From assembly GCA_963762395.1 (NCBI GenBank), contig CAVXKL010000004.1, forward strand, positions 186,001 to 250,000: 64,000 nucleotides of DNA, in the 5' to 3' direction. Source of the DNA: JAJZKE01 sp963762395 (GTDB lineage: Bacteria > Patescibacteriota > Saccharimonadia > Saccharimonadales > UBA4665). Below are positions 1-8,444 of the stretch, piece after piece. The notes below the pieces were generated by a model, which worked only from the letters and a program-made list of their open reading frames with translations, ran no database searches and was not told where the DNA came from. How positions within the stretch are numbered: the first letter of the stretch is position 1; the number at the start of each line of letters is the position of its first letter. A program made the position numbers and the translations under genes.

Positions 1-8
1 TGGTTACT

Positions 9-617
9 ATGAGTTACCACTTAACTCACAAAAGATTAAAGATAGCCAGCTTAATTGTCTCTGTTCTAGCTATCCTAGTCGGTATTGGTTTTTGGGTTAA
101 TGCCATAGTTCACGATCCAAGGTTTAATTTAGATTCTAGCCAGCCAGCCGCAACCACTAACGGCTCGGCTGAAGTTAGTGTCCAGACGCCATGTTATAGC
201 TTGTCCTTTAATACTGTGCTCAATGTAAATAATCCAAAAGGCAGCTGTACGTTAAACGTATATAACGGTACTGACATGGCTGATTCATCTGACGTATATA
301 AAATTATAGCCTCGTCTACAGCGCTCACCAGCTCAGATCTTACCAGCTTCTCAAAACAAGCTATCGAGACAGATTTTACTAAAAACTTGCATGGCTTCAC
401 CATTACCAAGCAGGCAAGTGCTATATTTGCTGGCAGTCCAGCCTACTATATCCAGGCAAATAACGCAGGCGATAATGCCGCCGTTATCGAAGAAACAGTC
501 CTTCTTACTAACTATGTTCCTTCAAACGGTGATAACTTCTTTGATATTATCCATGCCGTTAACGGTACTTCAACTGATCTAAGTTCGTTGGAGTCGGGAT
601 GGCAATGGAATGACTAG
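9..617 (+). CDS. Single-pass membrane/extracytoplasmic protein, unknown function
   Basis: I do not recognise a family. The 202-residue product has a basic N-terminus followed by a hydrophobic segment at about residues 11-32. That fits a signal anchor or an uncleaved signal, with the remaining polar, Ser/Thr/Asn-rich part outside the cell. The ATG lies 9 bases into the window, so an upstream start cannot be excluded. Its 3' end overlaps the next gene by 8 bases, which suggests translational coupling. A role in the envelope is inferred from topology only. Confidence 0.65.
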   Translation: MSYHLTHKRLKIASLIVSVLAILVGIGFWVNAIVHDPRFNLDSSQPAATTNGSAEVSVQTPCYSLSFNTVLNVNNPKGSCTLNVYNGTDMADSSDVYKIIASSTALTSSDLTSFSKQAIETDFTKNLHGFTITKQASAIFAGSPAYYIQANNAGDNAAVIEETVLLTNYVPSNGDNFFDIIHAVNGTSTDLSSLESGWQWND

Positions 618-858
618 AAGAAGTAACCTTGGTTTTTATCTATTGCTGGGGACTATAGTTATTGGAGCAATTTTAGCCTCAACTTTTATCCAATTTGGCA
701 CAAACACTAGACTGCTTTTTGGTGATAGCACCCATACTTTTATACGTGTTACACCTACCGCCAACGGTCTTGCCAGAATATCCATAAGAAAGCCAGTCAA
801 TGTCAAAAAAAGCAGACCACACCCGTCAGTCGGACAATTAACAAATGGTTTAAACTAG
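610..858 (+). CDS. Small single-pass membrane protein, unknown function
   Basis: This 82-residue product has one hydrophobic segment at about residues 8-28 after the basic N-terminus MTRR, and a basic C-terminal tail. Its ATG lies inside the last codons of the upstream membrane protein gene (8-base overlap), so the two are probably cotranscribed and may act together in the envelope. No family is recognised. The ORF is short but the overlap and topology support it. Confidence 0.5.
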   Translation: MTRRSNLGFYLLLGTIVIGAILASTFIQFGTNTRLLFGDSTHTFIRVTPTANGLARISIRKPVNVKKSRPHPSVGQLTNGLN

Positions 859-905
859 ATAATACCTATCAGTTTAAGATAATATATAATGTCTTAAGCT
901 TACAT

Positions 906-980
906 GCGGGATTAGTATAATGGTTAGTACGGTAACCTTCCAAGTTACATGCACCGGTTCGATTCCGGTATCCCGCACCA
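906..980 (+). tRNA. tRNA-Gly (anticodon TCC), CCA encoded
   Basis: A full cloverleaf can be drawn. The acceptor stem GCGGGAT pairs with ATCCCGC, the D-stem is GTAT/GTAC, the anticodon stem is GTAAC/GTTAC around loop CTTCCAA (anticodon TCC), and the T-arm is CCGG-TTCGATT-CCGG. The discriminator is A and the 3' CCA is encoded in the DNA. Confidence 0.95.
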
Positions 981-988
981 TTTAGTCC

Positions 989-1017
989 TTGACATACACA
1001 TACAATAGATATACAAT
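989..1017 (+). promoter_or_regulatory. Strong sigma70-type promoter for the toxin-antitoxin pair
   Basis: TTGACA at 989-994 and TACAAT at 1012-1017 are separated by exactly 17 bases. The predicted transcription start, about 7 bases after the -10 box, falls at 1024-1025, only 2-3 bases before the antitoxin ATG at 1027. The mRNA would therefore be leaderless or nearly so. Confidence 0.8.
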
Positions 1018-1026
1018 GTATGCATC

Positions 1027-1308
1027 ATGGGTAATACACTACTAACCGTTAAAACTGACGAGGATACTAAAGACGAACTTAAGTCTTTTGCTGCTGAATT
1101 AGGTGTGTCAACTACCGCATTTGTTAATCTGCTCGTTAGACAAGCTTTGAGGGACCGTAAGATAGTCCTGAGTACGACTCTAGAGCCCACCTCCTTTTTA
1201 GAAGAAATAATGCGAGATGTTGAGGCAGACCTTAGAACGGGTAGCAATATATCACCTGAATTTGATTCTGTTGATGAAATGTTCAGACATTTAAAAGAGA
1301 CAGCCTAA
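1027..1308 (+). CDS. RelB/DinJ-type antitoxin
   Basis: The 93-residue product starts with a short beta strand (LLTVKTDEDTKDELKSFAAE) followed by two helices around LGVSTTAFVNLLVRQAL. That is the ribbon-helix-helix dimerisation and DNA-binding pattern of RelB/DinJ antitoxins. Its acidic C-terminal half would wrap the toxin. It lies 7 bases upstream of a RelE-like toxin gene, the usual antitoxin-first order, and behind a consensus promoter that would be autorepressed in known systems. Autorepression here is inferred. The exact subfamily is uncertain. Confidence 0.85.
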   Translation: MGNTLLTVKTDEDTKDELKSFAAELGVSTTAFVNLLVRQALRDRKIVLSTTLEPTSFLEEIMRDVEADLRTGSNISPEFDSVDEMFRHLKETA

Positions 1309-1315
1309 AAGCTTA

Positions 1316-1582
1316 ATGGTTATGAAGCTCCGCTACCATAAATCATTTCAGAGACAAGTCGTTAAACTACCGGCAGCTCAAGAAAAACGGCTCAAAGCTA
1401 GCTTAAAGCTATTTCAAGTAGAACCTTACCATAAAGACCTATATAATCATCCTCTAACTGGCGAATGGAAGGGTTATCGCTCTATAAGCTTCGGCGGAGA
1501 TTGGAGGGTGCATTATAAACAAATCAATAATGAAGTGGCACTATTGGTTGCGGTCGGTACTCATAGCCAGCTATATAAATAG
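1316..1582 (+). CDS. RelE/YafQ-type mRNA interferase toxin
   Basis: The 88-residue product has the RelE/ParE-fold layout: an N-terminal basic helix pair (RYHKSFQRQVVKLP), then LYNHPLTGEWKGYRSISFGGDWRVHYK, and a C-terminal strand ending in VGTHSQLY. The core pattern of L-x-G-x-W-x-G-x-R-S and D-W-R-V is typical of the YafQ/RelE superfamily, which cleave mRNA at the ribosome. The start may be the ATG at 1316 or the one at 1322. It lies 7 bases after its antitoxin. ParE-like gyrase poisoning is the alternative activity. Confidence 0.85.
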   Translation: MVMKLRYHKSFQRQVVKLPAAQEKRLKASLKLFQVEPYHKDLYNHPLTGEWKGYRSISFGGDWRVHYKQINNEVALLVAVGTHSQLYK

Positions 1583-1625
1583 TCAGAGTAAATCTGGAAG
1601 TGCTGACAATACTGGCCTTACTGCA

Positions 1626-3149
1626 CTAACCAATATCGTGAACGACAGTGACTTTAGCGCCTAAAACATTCAACCTAGCAGCCAAATCCTCATAACCACG
1701 GTTTATGGTATAGACATTTCTAAGCGTGCTAATGCCATCAGCTGCTAACATGCCAATAAGTAGTAATGAGGCTGGTCTTAAAGCCGGCGGGCAGAAAACA
1801 TCAGCCGGTCTAAATTTAGTCGGACCAATTACATAGAGCCGATGAGGATCAGCTAGTTCTATCTGAGCGCCAATCTTAGTAAGCTCGGTGTAATATAAGG
1901 CCCGGTTATCATACATCCAGTCATGGATTAGAGTTCTCCCTTTAGCACAAGCGGCAATAGGCACAAAGTAGGGCAGGTTATCAACATTAATTCCCGGGTA
2001 GGGCAGCGAATGAATTTTATCCGATAAAGCCTTAAGTTCACCGTCATGAGGGAATACGGTCAGATCAACCAAATCGGTATAACCATTGTTTGCCTTGTAT
2101 CTGTCACTTCTGGTTACTTTGAGTCCCATCTTTTCAAGCTTAAGCAGCTCGACTGACATAAATTCAATCGGCACCCTTTTAATGGTAATCTTTGAGTTTG
2201 TTGTAACAGCAGCTGCCAAAAAGAACATTGCTTCAATAGGATCTTCACTAGGAGCGTATATAATATTCTTTTTAATAGATGTCACACCTTTTACGCTTAA
2301 TGTAGTAGTACCAATACCATTCACGCTTACTCCTAGTTTCCTTAGGAATAAACAGACTTCCTGGATAGCATAATTGGCACTGGCGAATTCAATAACAGTC
2401 TCGGTACTAAATTTAGAGGCGGCCATTAAAATATTCTCGGTAACAGTATCACCTGGTTCATAAAGAGTTATCCTATCAACTGGTCTTTTCTTTACGTCAA
2501 TGTGGTAGTTATTATTACTGGCCACGATGCTAACGCCGAACTCCTCCAGTCCAAACAGATGGGGCTGGATGGTTCTAGTTCCGAGCTTACAGCCACCGGC
2601 ATAAGGAATCTTAAAGTTAGTGAACTCATGGATTAATGGACCAATGAACATAAGCGAACTCCTCGTTTGAGTAACAGCACGAGTGTCCATATTTTCCAGG
2701 TTTAATTTCTTAGGTCGTCTAATTTCAATATCATTGCCTTCAAACCACCTAACCGAAACACCGATACTTTCCAGTACTTCGATAATCCGATAGACTTCTT
2801 CAATTCGGGGGAAGGCCTTAAACCTTGTCACACCTTCGTTAAGTAAACTGGCACATAAAAGACCAACGGCTGCATTCTTGGAAGTTTTAAGCGTTATCTC
2901 ACCCTTAAGCTTATAGCCGCCTTCAATTCTAAGGCTGACAGCTTCACCACTCAAACTAATTAACTGCTTGTTTAAAACGTCACTAATCCGGCCTAAAGTA
3001 TCAATGCTTAAATTCTGATTACCTCGTTCCATGCGGTTTACAGCTGATTGGCTGGTACCAAGTCGTCTAGCGAATTCCGCTTGTGATAAGCCGCGTTCTT
3101 GTCGTATCTGAGAAATAAGGCTACCAATTTTCTTAGTTGATGATGGCAT
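1626..3149 (-). CDS. murA: UDP-GlcNAc 1-carboxyvinyltransferase (MurA-like) with N-terminal XRE-type HTH domain
   Basis: The 507-residue protein joins an XRE/Cro-type helix-turn-helix (about residues 6-60, LSQAEFARRLGTSQSAVNRME) to a complete EPSP-synthase-like MurA domain (about 74-507). MurA transfers enolpyruvate from PEP to UDP-GlcNAc, the first committed step of peptidoglycan synthesis. The catalytic Lys-Asn pair is at K91-N92. The PEP-reactive cysteine in GGCKLG is at C187, so fosfomycin sensitivity would be expected. The Asp of the YPGINVD loop matches the family general base. The HTH addition is unusual and might allow wall-precursor sensing and self-regulation, which is inference. 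Confidence 0.88.
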   Translation of the reverse strand: MPSSTKKIGSLISQIRQERGLSQAEFARRLGTSQSAVNRMERGNQNLSIDTLGRISDVLNKQLISLSGEAVSLRIEGGYKLKGEITLKTSKNAAVGLLCASLLNEGVTRFKAFPRIEEVYRIIEVLESIGVSVRWFEGNDIEIRRPKKLNLENMDTRAVTQTRSSLMFIGPLIHEFTNFKIPYAGGCKLGTRTIQPHLFGLEEFGVSIVASNNNYHIDVKKRPVDRITLYEPGDTVTENILMAASKFSTETVIEFASANYAIQEVCLFLRKLGVSVNGIGTTTLSVKGVTSIKKNIIYAPSEDPIEAMFFLAAAVTTNSKITIKRVPIEFMSVELLKLEKMGLKVTRSDRYKANNGYTDLVDLTVFPHDGELKALSDKIHSLPYPGINVDNLPYFVPIAACAKGRTLIHDWMYDNRALYYTELTKIGAQIELADPHRLYVIGPTKFRPADVFCPPALRPASLLLIGMLAADGISTLRNVYTINRGYEDLAARLNVLGAKVTVVHDIG

Positions 3150-3250
3150 AGACTATGAATTTACCATAAATGATATATGTTTACAATATTTGTTTTTGTT
3201 ACTACAGCTTCTACTATATCGCCTTTAAGATAATTTACCAGCCTGGAATT

Positions 3251-3279
3251 TTGGGAATAAATAGTTCCTGGGATACAAT
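3251..3279 (+). promoter_or_regulatory. Probable promoter of glyA
   Basis: TTGGGA (3251-3256) and TACAAT (3274-3279) are 17 bases apart. A GAGGGG ribosome-binding site follows at 3290-3295, 4-7 bases before the two possible ATG starts. Confidence 0.55.
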
Positions 3280-3299
3280 AATAGCTAAAGAGGGGAATA

Positions 3300-4562
3300 A
3301 TGATGACAGATCAAGCAATCTTTAAACTAATTAACGAAGAAGTAAAAAGACAGAGTGAAGGTCTGGAGATGATTCCCAGCGAAAACCATACGTCTGGTGA
3401 AGTTCTAAAAGCTCTAGGATCAAGGTTAACAGATAAATATTCTGAAGGCTATCCAGGGAAAAGATATTACGGCGGCTGTGAAGTTGTCGATAAAGTTGAA
3501 AATCTGGCTCGTGATAGAGCTAAAGCGCTGTTTGGTGTTGACCATGCCAACGTTCAGGCCTACTCTGGTTCACCTGCTAACCAGGCCATTTATTTTGCTC
3601 TAGTTGATCCAGGCGACACCATTATGGGAATGGCTTTATACTTTGGCGGTCATATGACCCATGGCCTTAAAGTTAACTTTTCCGGGAGAATATATAACTC
3701 GGTCCAGTATAAGACAGGGAAGGATGGCTATTTAGATTACGAAGCAATGGCTGACATGGCCACAAAAGAAAAACCTAAACTAATATTTGTCGGTGCAACA
3801 GCCTACCCAAGAATTTTTGACTGGGGGAAGCTTAGGCAGATTGCCGATCTTTGTAATGCTTGGCTAATTGCCGATATATCCCATATTTCTGGTCTAGTGG
3901 TAGCTGGCGCCCATCCATCACCAGCTGGAATTGCCGACGTTATTATGACTACTACGCATAAAACATTAAGAGGTCCAAGAGGAGCTCTGATACTTTGTAA
4001 CGGCAATCCTTCCAATCCATTAAAAGCAGTTGAAAGGACAAAAGAGAATTTACCGACACTAATAGATAGAGCAATAATCCCTGGTCTTCAGGGAGGCCCG
4101 CATAACCATCAAACAGCGGCCATCGCCGTTGCTCTAAATGAAGCAGCTCAGCCGGCCTTTAAGGAATATGGTCAGCAAATAGTTAAAAATGCTAAGCGTC
4201 TAGCATCTAACCTGGTCGACAAAGGATATAACCTAATCACTGGCGGCACAGACAACCATCTACTGCTAATTGATATGACCAACAAAAAGATAACCGGCAA
4301 AGAAGCAGAAGTTGCTTTAGGCAAGGCCGGTATCACAGTTAACAAGAACACAGTACCGTATGACCCAAGACCGCCATATGACCCAAGCGGCATCCGTTTG
4401 GGTACACCTGCTCTTACTACCCGCGGCTTAAAAGAGACGGAAATGGACCAAGTAGCGGAGTGGATAGATCAGGCGATATCGGCCAGCACTGATGATAAGA
4501 AACTAGCTAAAATACGGGCTGAAATCAAAGAATTTGCCAAGAACTATCCGCTGCCATCTTAA
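3300..4562 (+). CDS. glyA: Serine hydroxymethyltransferase
   Basis: This 420-residue PLP enzyme interconverts serine and glycine while loading one-carbon units on tetrahydrofolate. Visible motifs are the substrate region YSEGYPGKRYYGG (about 48-59), the D192-H195 pair in ADISHISG, and the PLP Schiff-base lysine K221 in TTTHKTLRGPRG. Two in-frame ATGs at 3300 and 3303 follow a GAGGGG site. The length matches the family. With FolC, FolA and FolD in the same window it forms the folate one-carbon system. Its stop codon overlaps that of convergent murB. Confidence 0.96.
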   Translation: MMTDQAIFKLINEEVKRQSEGLEMIPSENHTSGEVLKALGSRLTDKYSEGYPGKRYYGGCEVVDKVENLARDRAKALFGVDHANVQAYSGSPANQAIYFALVDPGDTIMGMALYFGGHMTHGLKVNFSGRIYNSVQYKTGKDGYLDYEAMADMATKEKPKLIFVGATAYPRIFDWGKLRQIADLCNAWLIADISHISGLVVAGAHPSPAGIADVIMTTTHKTLRGPRGALILCNGNPSNPLKAVERTKENLPTLIDRAIIPGLQGGPHNHQTAAIAVALNEAAQPAFKEYGQQIVKNAKRLASNLVDKGYNLITGGTDNHLLLIDMTNKKITGKEAEVALGKAGITVNKNTVPYDPRPPYDPSGIRLGTPALTTRGLKETEMDQVAEWIDQAISASTDDKKLAKIRAEIKEFAKNYPLPS

Positions 4563-5626
4563 GGCAGCAACTGCGGTTCCTGGACAAGCTCGACATCGAA
4601 CATGTCCTTGGTGGCACGAACAATTTTATCTCTAAAACGAAGCAGGTCTTCGGTATTTTTGGCGCTTTGATTGACTAAAACAAGCGGCTGTTCTTTCCAA
4701 GTAGCCATGCCTGTTTCTATATCGGTATAATCTTTAAAACCAGCCTGTTCAATTAACCAGGCGGCAGAAAGTTTCATCCGTCCATCACTTGTTTCCCAGC
4801 CAGGTGCGCCCTCATATTGGCTTTGAAGCTCTTCATACTTTTCTTTTATAACTATTGGATTCTTAAAGAAAGATCCGCAGTTACGTATTTTATCTGGATC
4901 AGGCAGTTTAGACTGTCTAATATTAATAATTGCCTGCCTAATACTGCTGGGGGATAAATCAGATATATTATGGCTTTTTAAATACTGTTCGAGTGTCTTA
5001 TATAGCGGCGGTTTTATCTGTTCTTTTTTTAGATGCAGGCGAATAGATAATATATAGTAACGTTCTGGCTCTTTTTTAAAGCAGCTGTTTCTGTAACTAA
5101 AATCACAGTCATCATTCAGCATGGTTAGAAATGTCTTGTTTTTATTGTCATAAGCTTCAAGGCTGACTAATGTCTCAGATATCTCCTGGCCGTAGGCACC
5201 AACATTTTGAACTGGCGTGGCGCCAGCATTACCAGGCACTAAACTTAAACATTCAATACCGCTTAAACCCAAACTAACAGCTCTATCGACTGCCAGATCC
5301 CATTTTTCACCAGCCCCAATTACTATATCTGAGCCTTTATCGTCCTCATTTTCAATGTCAAAACCTCGGATATTATTTACCAGCAATAAGCCATTAAAAC
5401 CTTCATCGCGCCAAATAATATTACTGCCGCCACCAATCATTAAAACCGGCAGTTTATTTTGAGTAGCAAAGCTGAGGGCTTCTATAAGATCATCACGATT
5501 AAGGATAGATACTAAATATTTAGCCCTACCACCTAGTCCCATGGTCGAATACTCAGCTAAACTAACATCCCTAAGTAAGTCCATAAAGGCATTATACGTG
5601 AAGCCGGACATTCCTTGCACTAGCAA
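4559..5626 (-). CDS. murB: UDP-N-acetylenolpyruvoylglucosamine reductase
   Basis: MurB is an FAD enzyme that reduces the MurA product to UDP-MurNAc. The protein shows the FAD-binding pattern (STMGLGGRAKYLV, then VLMIGGGSNIIW), the GIECLSLVPGNAGATPVQNVGAYG region, the proton-donor serine in CGSFFKNP and the C-terminal glutamate in VELVQEP. The longest frame starts with TTG at 5626. ATGs at residues 6 and 14 are alternatives, and a later start would leave room for the divergent promoters that otherwise have only 3 bases. The gene converges on glyA with overlapping stops. Confidence 0.94.
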   Translation of the reverse strand: MLVQGMSGFTYNAFMDLLRDVSLAEYSTMGLGGRAKYLVSILNRDDLIEALSFATQNKLPVLMIGGGSNIIWRDEGFNGLLLVNNIRGFDIENEDDKGSDIVIGAGEKWDLAVDRAVSLGLSGIECLSLVPGNAGATPVQNVGAYGQEISETLVSLEAYDNKNKTFLTMLNDDCDFSYRNSCFKKEPERYYILSIRLHLKKEQIKPPLYKTLEQYLKSHNISDLSPSSIRQAIINIRQSKLPDPDKIRNCGSFFKNPIVIKEKYEELQSQYEGAPGWETSDGRMKLSAAWLIEQAGFKDYTDIETGMATWKEQPLVLVNQSAKNTEDLLRFRDKIVRATKDMFDVELVQEPQLLP

Positions 5627-5629
5627 GTT

Positions 5630-6187
5630 GTGAACGGTAATATATTGTTAGTGAGTAATACACACCGGCCCAATGCGCCATACAGGAATTTAGGTCTCCG
5701 TCTTAAGAGAATAAGGCATAACTATAACCGGACAGCTGCCGAAGTCTGCGGTGCTGTAGAAATAGACGAAGAACTGCTTAATAAAATTGAAGCCGGTGAA
5801 GAGAAACCTGGCGAGGAACTTCTAGAACAGCTTATAAACCATTATCATATAGAAGATCACGATGCTCTTCAGCTATGGTCACTAGCTGGCTATAACACCG
5901 AAGATCTAATAGTTGAAGACACTGACCCGTTAATGGCTGGCGGTGTAACTAAAAATGTAATCATGCTTCTCGCTCTTGAGCAGCGTACTCTTTATTCAGA
6001 TTCACTAGACATACACTATGATCCAAACGGTTTGGTCCTTAACTTTAAGCAAGTTGCCGGTCAGAAACAGCCAGTGTCAGTCGCTAAGATAGGGATGAGC
6101 TACGAACAAGCAGAGCAGGTATATGAGACTCTTCAAAAAGTTATACTTAGATATAAATATTCAAAAATTCTGAAGGCAAGAAACTAA
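5630..6187 (+). CDS. HTH-domain regulator with C-terminal alpha/beta domain
   Basis: The 185-residue protein has an XRE-like helix-turn-helix at about residues 20-75, where LRLKRIRHNYNRTAAEVCGA is followed by an IEAGEEKPGEEL helix. A C-terminal part (about 100-180) carries SLDIHYDPNGLVLNF and an acidic AEQVYETLQKVI helix, which resembles DUF3467-type domains. It starts with GTG, 3 bases from the divergent murB start. Regulation of the neighbouring wall gene is possible but unproven. Specific targets are unknown. Confidence 0.7.
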   Translation: MNGNILLVSNTHRPNAPYRNLGLRLKRIRHNYNRTAAEVCGAVEIDEELLNKIEAGEEKPGEELLEQLINHYHIEDHDALQLWSLAGYNTEDLIVEDTDPLMAGGVTKNVIMLLALEQRTLYSDSLDIHYDPNGLVLNFKQVAGQKQPVSVAKIGMSYEQAEQVYETLQKVILRYKYSKILKARN

Positions 6188-6264
6188 AATCGTAAAAATT
6201 CTTACTTACAGTTACTTCTCTCAAGCATAAGCTATATAATATTAACCAAAATGGAATATGTAAA

Positions 6265-6345
6265 ATGACAATAGAAAAATTACTCGCTCATTTATATGAG
6301 AGCGCTAAAAAATTCCCAGGCCAGCAAACACTGATTAAAAAGTAG
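6265..6345 (+). CDS. Possible 26-residue small protein
   Basis: An ATG-initiated frame encodes MTIEKLLAHLYESAKKFPGQ plus six residues, ending in TAG 21 bases before the next gene. The peptide would be a short amphipathic helix. A five-codon frame starting at 6251 overlaps its ATG. There is no clear ribosome-binding site and no homology that I can judge, so this may be chance or a leader peptide of the downstream gene. Confidence 0.25.
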   Translation: MTIEKLLAHLYESAKKFPGQQTLIKK

Positions 6346-6366
6346 CCTAGTATACTAATAAATCTG

Positions 6367-7104
6367 ATGGACAATAACAGCAGCAAGGTAATTTATAGGG
6401 TTGCCACAGACTTAGATGAGTATGAAATTGTCGATGAAGTATATACCGGCAGACCTTCACGGATACTCTATAGCGGTAAGTTTAAAACTGCTCAATCAGG
6501 TCTACCCTTAGACGACGAGTCAACCTTACTTTTTGCATATAACCGCTCAATGAGTGAGTTAATAAAAAACATAAAGCCGAATAGGGTATTGGTAATTGGC
6601 GGTGGTGTATATACGCTGCCAAGTTACATCATTAATAATCATCAAGACATAAGCCTTGACATTATTGAACCAGACCCAAAACTAGACATTATTGCTACTA
6701 AGTATTTCAATTTCAAGCCGACTGATCGAATAAAAATCTTCCATGACTGGGGGTTGCACTATCTAACAAAAACCTCTAACAAATATGACCTTATCCTAGT
6801 AGATGCCTATAACGGCAACAAGATACCAGATGAAATCCTATCAAAAAAGTTTGCTAAGCAGTTGCTAAAAGCCTTAAATCCAAATGGCCTGTTAGCGGCT
6901 AATGTCATATCCGATCTTCATGAGAGTTCGATTTTGTCTCAGATGCACCAGTCATACAAAAAATACTTTTCTTATGCTAAGGTCTTCCCAACTGATTCAG
7001 ATAGGACATATTTCTACCCTCACAACCTAATTTATATAGCTTCCAATAAGCTAATTGAACCTAGGATGGAGTATCCAGAGATAACTGACTTAAGTTTTTA
7101 CTAG
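6367..7104 (+). CDS. Spermidine-synthase-like class I methyltransferase-fold protein
   Basis: The 245-residue protein has a Rossmann core like SpeE. RVLVIGGGVYTLPSYI (about 74-89) is the glycine-rich nucleotide loop, LDIIEPDPKLDIIA supplies the acidic strand-2 end that binds the ribose, and YDLILVDAYNG is the active-site strand. Compared with true spermidine synthases the GGGDG loop is altered to GGGVY and the central motif lacks the usual D-x-x-D-P-x-G. Substrate is therefore unclear. An aminopropyltransferase or a methyltransferase is possible. It overlaps the convergent membrane gene by 15 bases. Confidence 0.7.
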   Translation: MDNNSSKVIYRVATDLDEYEIVDEVYTGRPSRILYSGKFKTAQSGLPLDDESTLLFAYNRSMSELIKNIKPNRVLVIGGGVYTLPSYIINNHQDISLDIIEPDPKLDIIATKYFNFKPTDRIKIFHDWGLHYLTKTSNKYDLILVDAYNGNKIPDEILSKKFAKQLLKALNPNGLLAANVISDLHESSILSQMHQSYKKYFSYAKVFPTDSDRTYFYPHNLIYIASNKLIEPRMEYPEITDLSFY

Positions 7105-7791
7105 ATCGATTTTATCTTTTGCCTGCGACAAATAAAGAGCGAGCAAAGCAAAAGAGCCAGAGTTAATAATTCCCCAGTAAATGGCAAACGGTATACCAAT
7201 AATAGTAATAAAGGCTAAGGCTACTAGTAGCTGTATGCCTATTACGCCGTAAACATTTCCTAACTTGCCTTTTGTTGAGTGCCAACTGGCAGCCAATGCT
7301 TCGCCAACGGTGCAGTCGTTAAGGATTAGATAATAAGGTGCTAGCAGGACTCTAGGCGCAACAAAGAAGAAAGGAACTATCAAAAGTATAATACTAGCCA
7401 ATATAATAACGTACATAACAAAAATCAGACCGATCATCTTAAGAAGCCTTTGAAGACCATAATTTATGGCTGTTTGGAGTGTAAATTTATCACCTCTTAA
7501 ACAGGCAAAGTACATAGTAATGATAACCGCATATATGAATGCACTAATTGATATGCTGGAGAGATCGTCTAACAAAGTAGTTGTAGAAGTATGTTTAAAA
7601 ACAATGTTGAAAACGATCTCTAAAAGTATAAGGATTATTAAAGATAAGCCAATAACTGACACAAAATTCCAGATCTGAGGTTTGATATATGGCTTGACAA
7701 TCATAAAAGACTTAAAAGCGCCAGGCCATTTATCTGGTTTTGGTACATCTACTTCATCTGTGGCGGTAAAGGAATCTGCCATTGGTGGCAA
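7090..7791 (-). CDS. Multi-pass membrane protein (GPDPase membrane-domain/YciC-like)
   Basis: The 233-residue product has a short acidic N-terminal tail and about five or six hydrophobic segments (roughly 45-65, 80-100, 118-145, 165-190 and 200-222). A conserved loop ASWHSTKGKLGNVYGV lies between the last ones. The pattern of aromatic turns and W-x-S/T-x-G-x-x-G-x-x resembles the glycerophosphodiester phosphodiesterase membrane domain and YciC families, whose biochemical role is unclear. The first ATG is at 7791. A second ATG three codons downstream could also be used. Confidence 0.6.
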   Translation of the reverse strand: MPPMADSFTATDEVDVPKPDKWPGAFKSFMIVKPYIKPQIWNFVSVIGLSLIILILLEIVFNIVFKHTSTTTLLDDLSSISISAFIYAVIITMYFACLRGDKFTLQTAINYGLQRLLKMIGLIFVMYVIILASIILLIVPFFFVAPRVLLAPYYLILNDCTVGEALAASWHSTKGKLGNVYGVIGIQLLVALAFITIIGIPFAIYWGIINSGSFALLALYLSQAKDKIDLVKT

Positions 7792-7941
7792 TTATATCAT
7801 TAATGTATTTATATCTGTTAGTTTTTAAACAATTAAATGTTTCACAATAAGCACAGGCTTGATGAAGAATCAATATTTTCGGGATTACTAACAAAGTATA
7901 TAGCAATACAAGAATTTACAAATAACTCTACAACAGGACTT

Positions 7942-8343
7942 CTATAAATAACGTGTATGACCTATGGAGAATCTTACCTGCCCAAGGTTGCCCCGCCTAT
8001 GATCGTCTCGCTTATGGCTGACTTCAGCTCCTTGTTGACGCATATGATTTAGAGCGTTTCCAGAAATCAAAGGAAGATCACCAAAATCAAATATTCTATC
8101 CGCAAATCTTAGCGCACCACGCCCTAAGTTACGAGACCGATCGTCGAAAGGCAAAGGCCCACCTTCTGGGATAAAGCCCGCTGCTGCTTCTACTGCCTCT
8201 ACTGCCTCTTCCATCGCTGCTACCTCTTCTGGCGAGATAGCATGGAATCCACCCACTGGGTCTCTAAAGGTTACTGTTGACAGATCTGGCAGATCTGGTT
8301 GCAGATCTAATGGCAGATCCGATCCACTCTCAATTGAACTCAT
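7942..8343 (-). CDS. Hypothetical acidic protein with DLP-type N-terminal repeats
   Basis: No family is recognised. The 133-residue product has an acidic N-terminus in which a DLP/DLQ unit recurs (SDLPLDLQPDLPDL), encoded by short repeats of the CAGATC word. This is followed by an Ala/Glu-rich helix (EEVAAMEEAVEAVEAA) and a basic C-terminal end. It stands alone between a membrane gene and a Nudix gene, both on the same strand. The ATG at 8343 follows AAGGGAAAATAAC, which contains a plausible ribosome-binding site. Confidence 0.5.
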   Translation of the reverse strand: MSSIESGSDLPLDLQPDLPDLSTVTFRDPVGGFHAISPEEVAAMEEAVEAVEAAAGFIPEGGPLPFDDRSRNLGRGALRFADRIFDFGDLPLISGNALNHMRQQGAEVSHKRDDHRRGNLGQVRFSIGHTRYL

Positions 8344-8444
8344 GTTATTTTCCCTTTTATTAGTTAGAAGTAAAAGAATAATCTACCACAGACACATTAG
8401 TTCGTCAATAGTCTATGGTACAGAGAACTAGAAGAAGTAAGAAC

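Noticed and set aside
7850..7870. GTTTCACAATAAGCAC similar to the cassette word GTTCACCATAAGCAC
   Set aside because: Only about 12 of 15 bases match, no other repeat block is near and it does not follow a gene in the cassette orientation. Likely chance.
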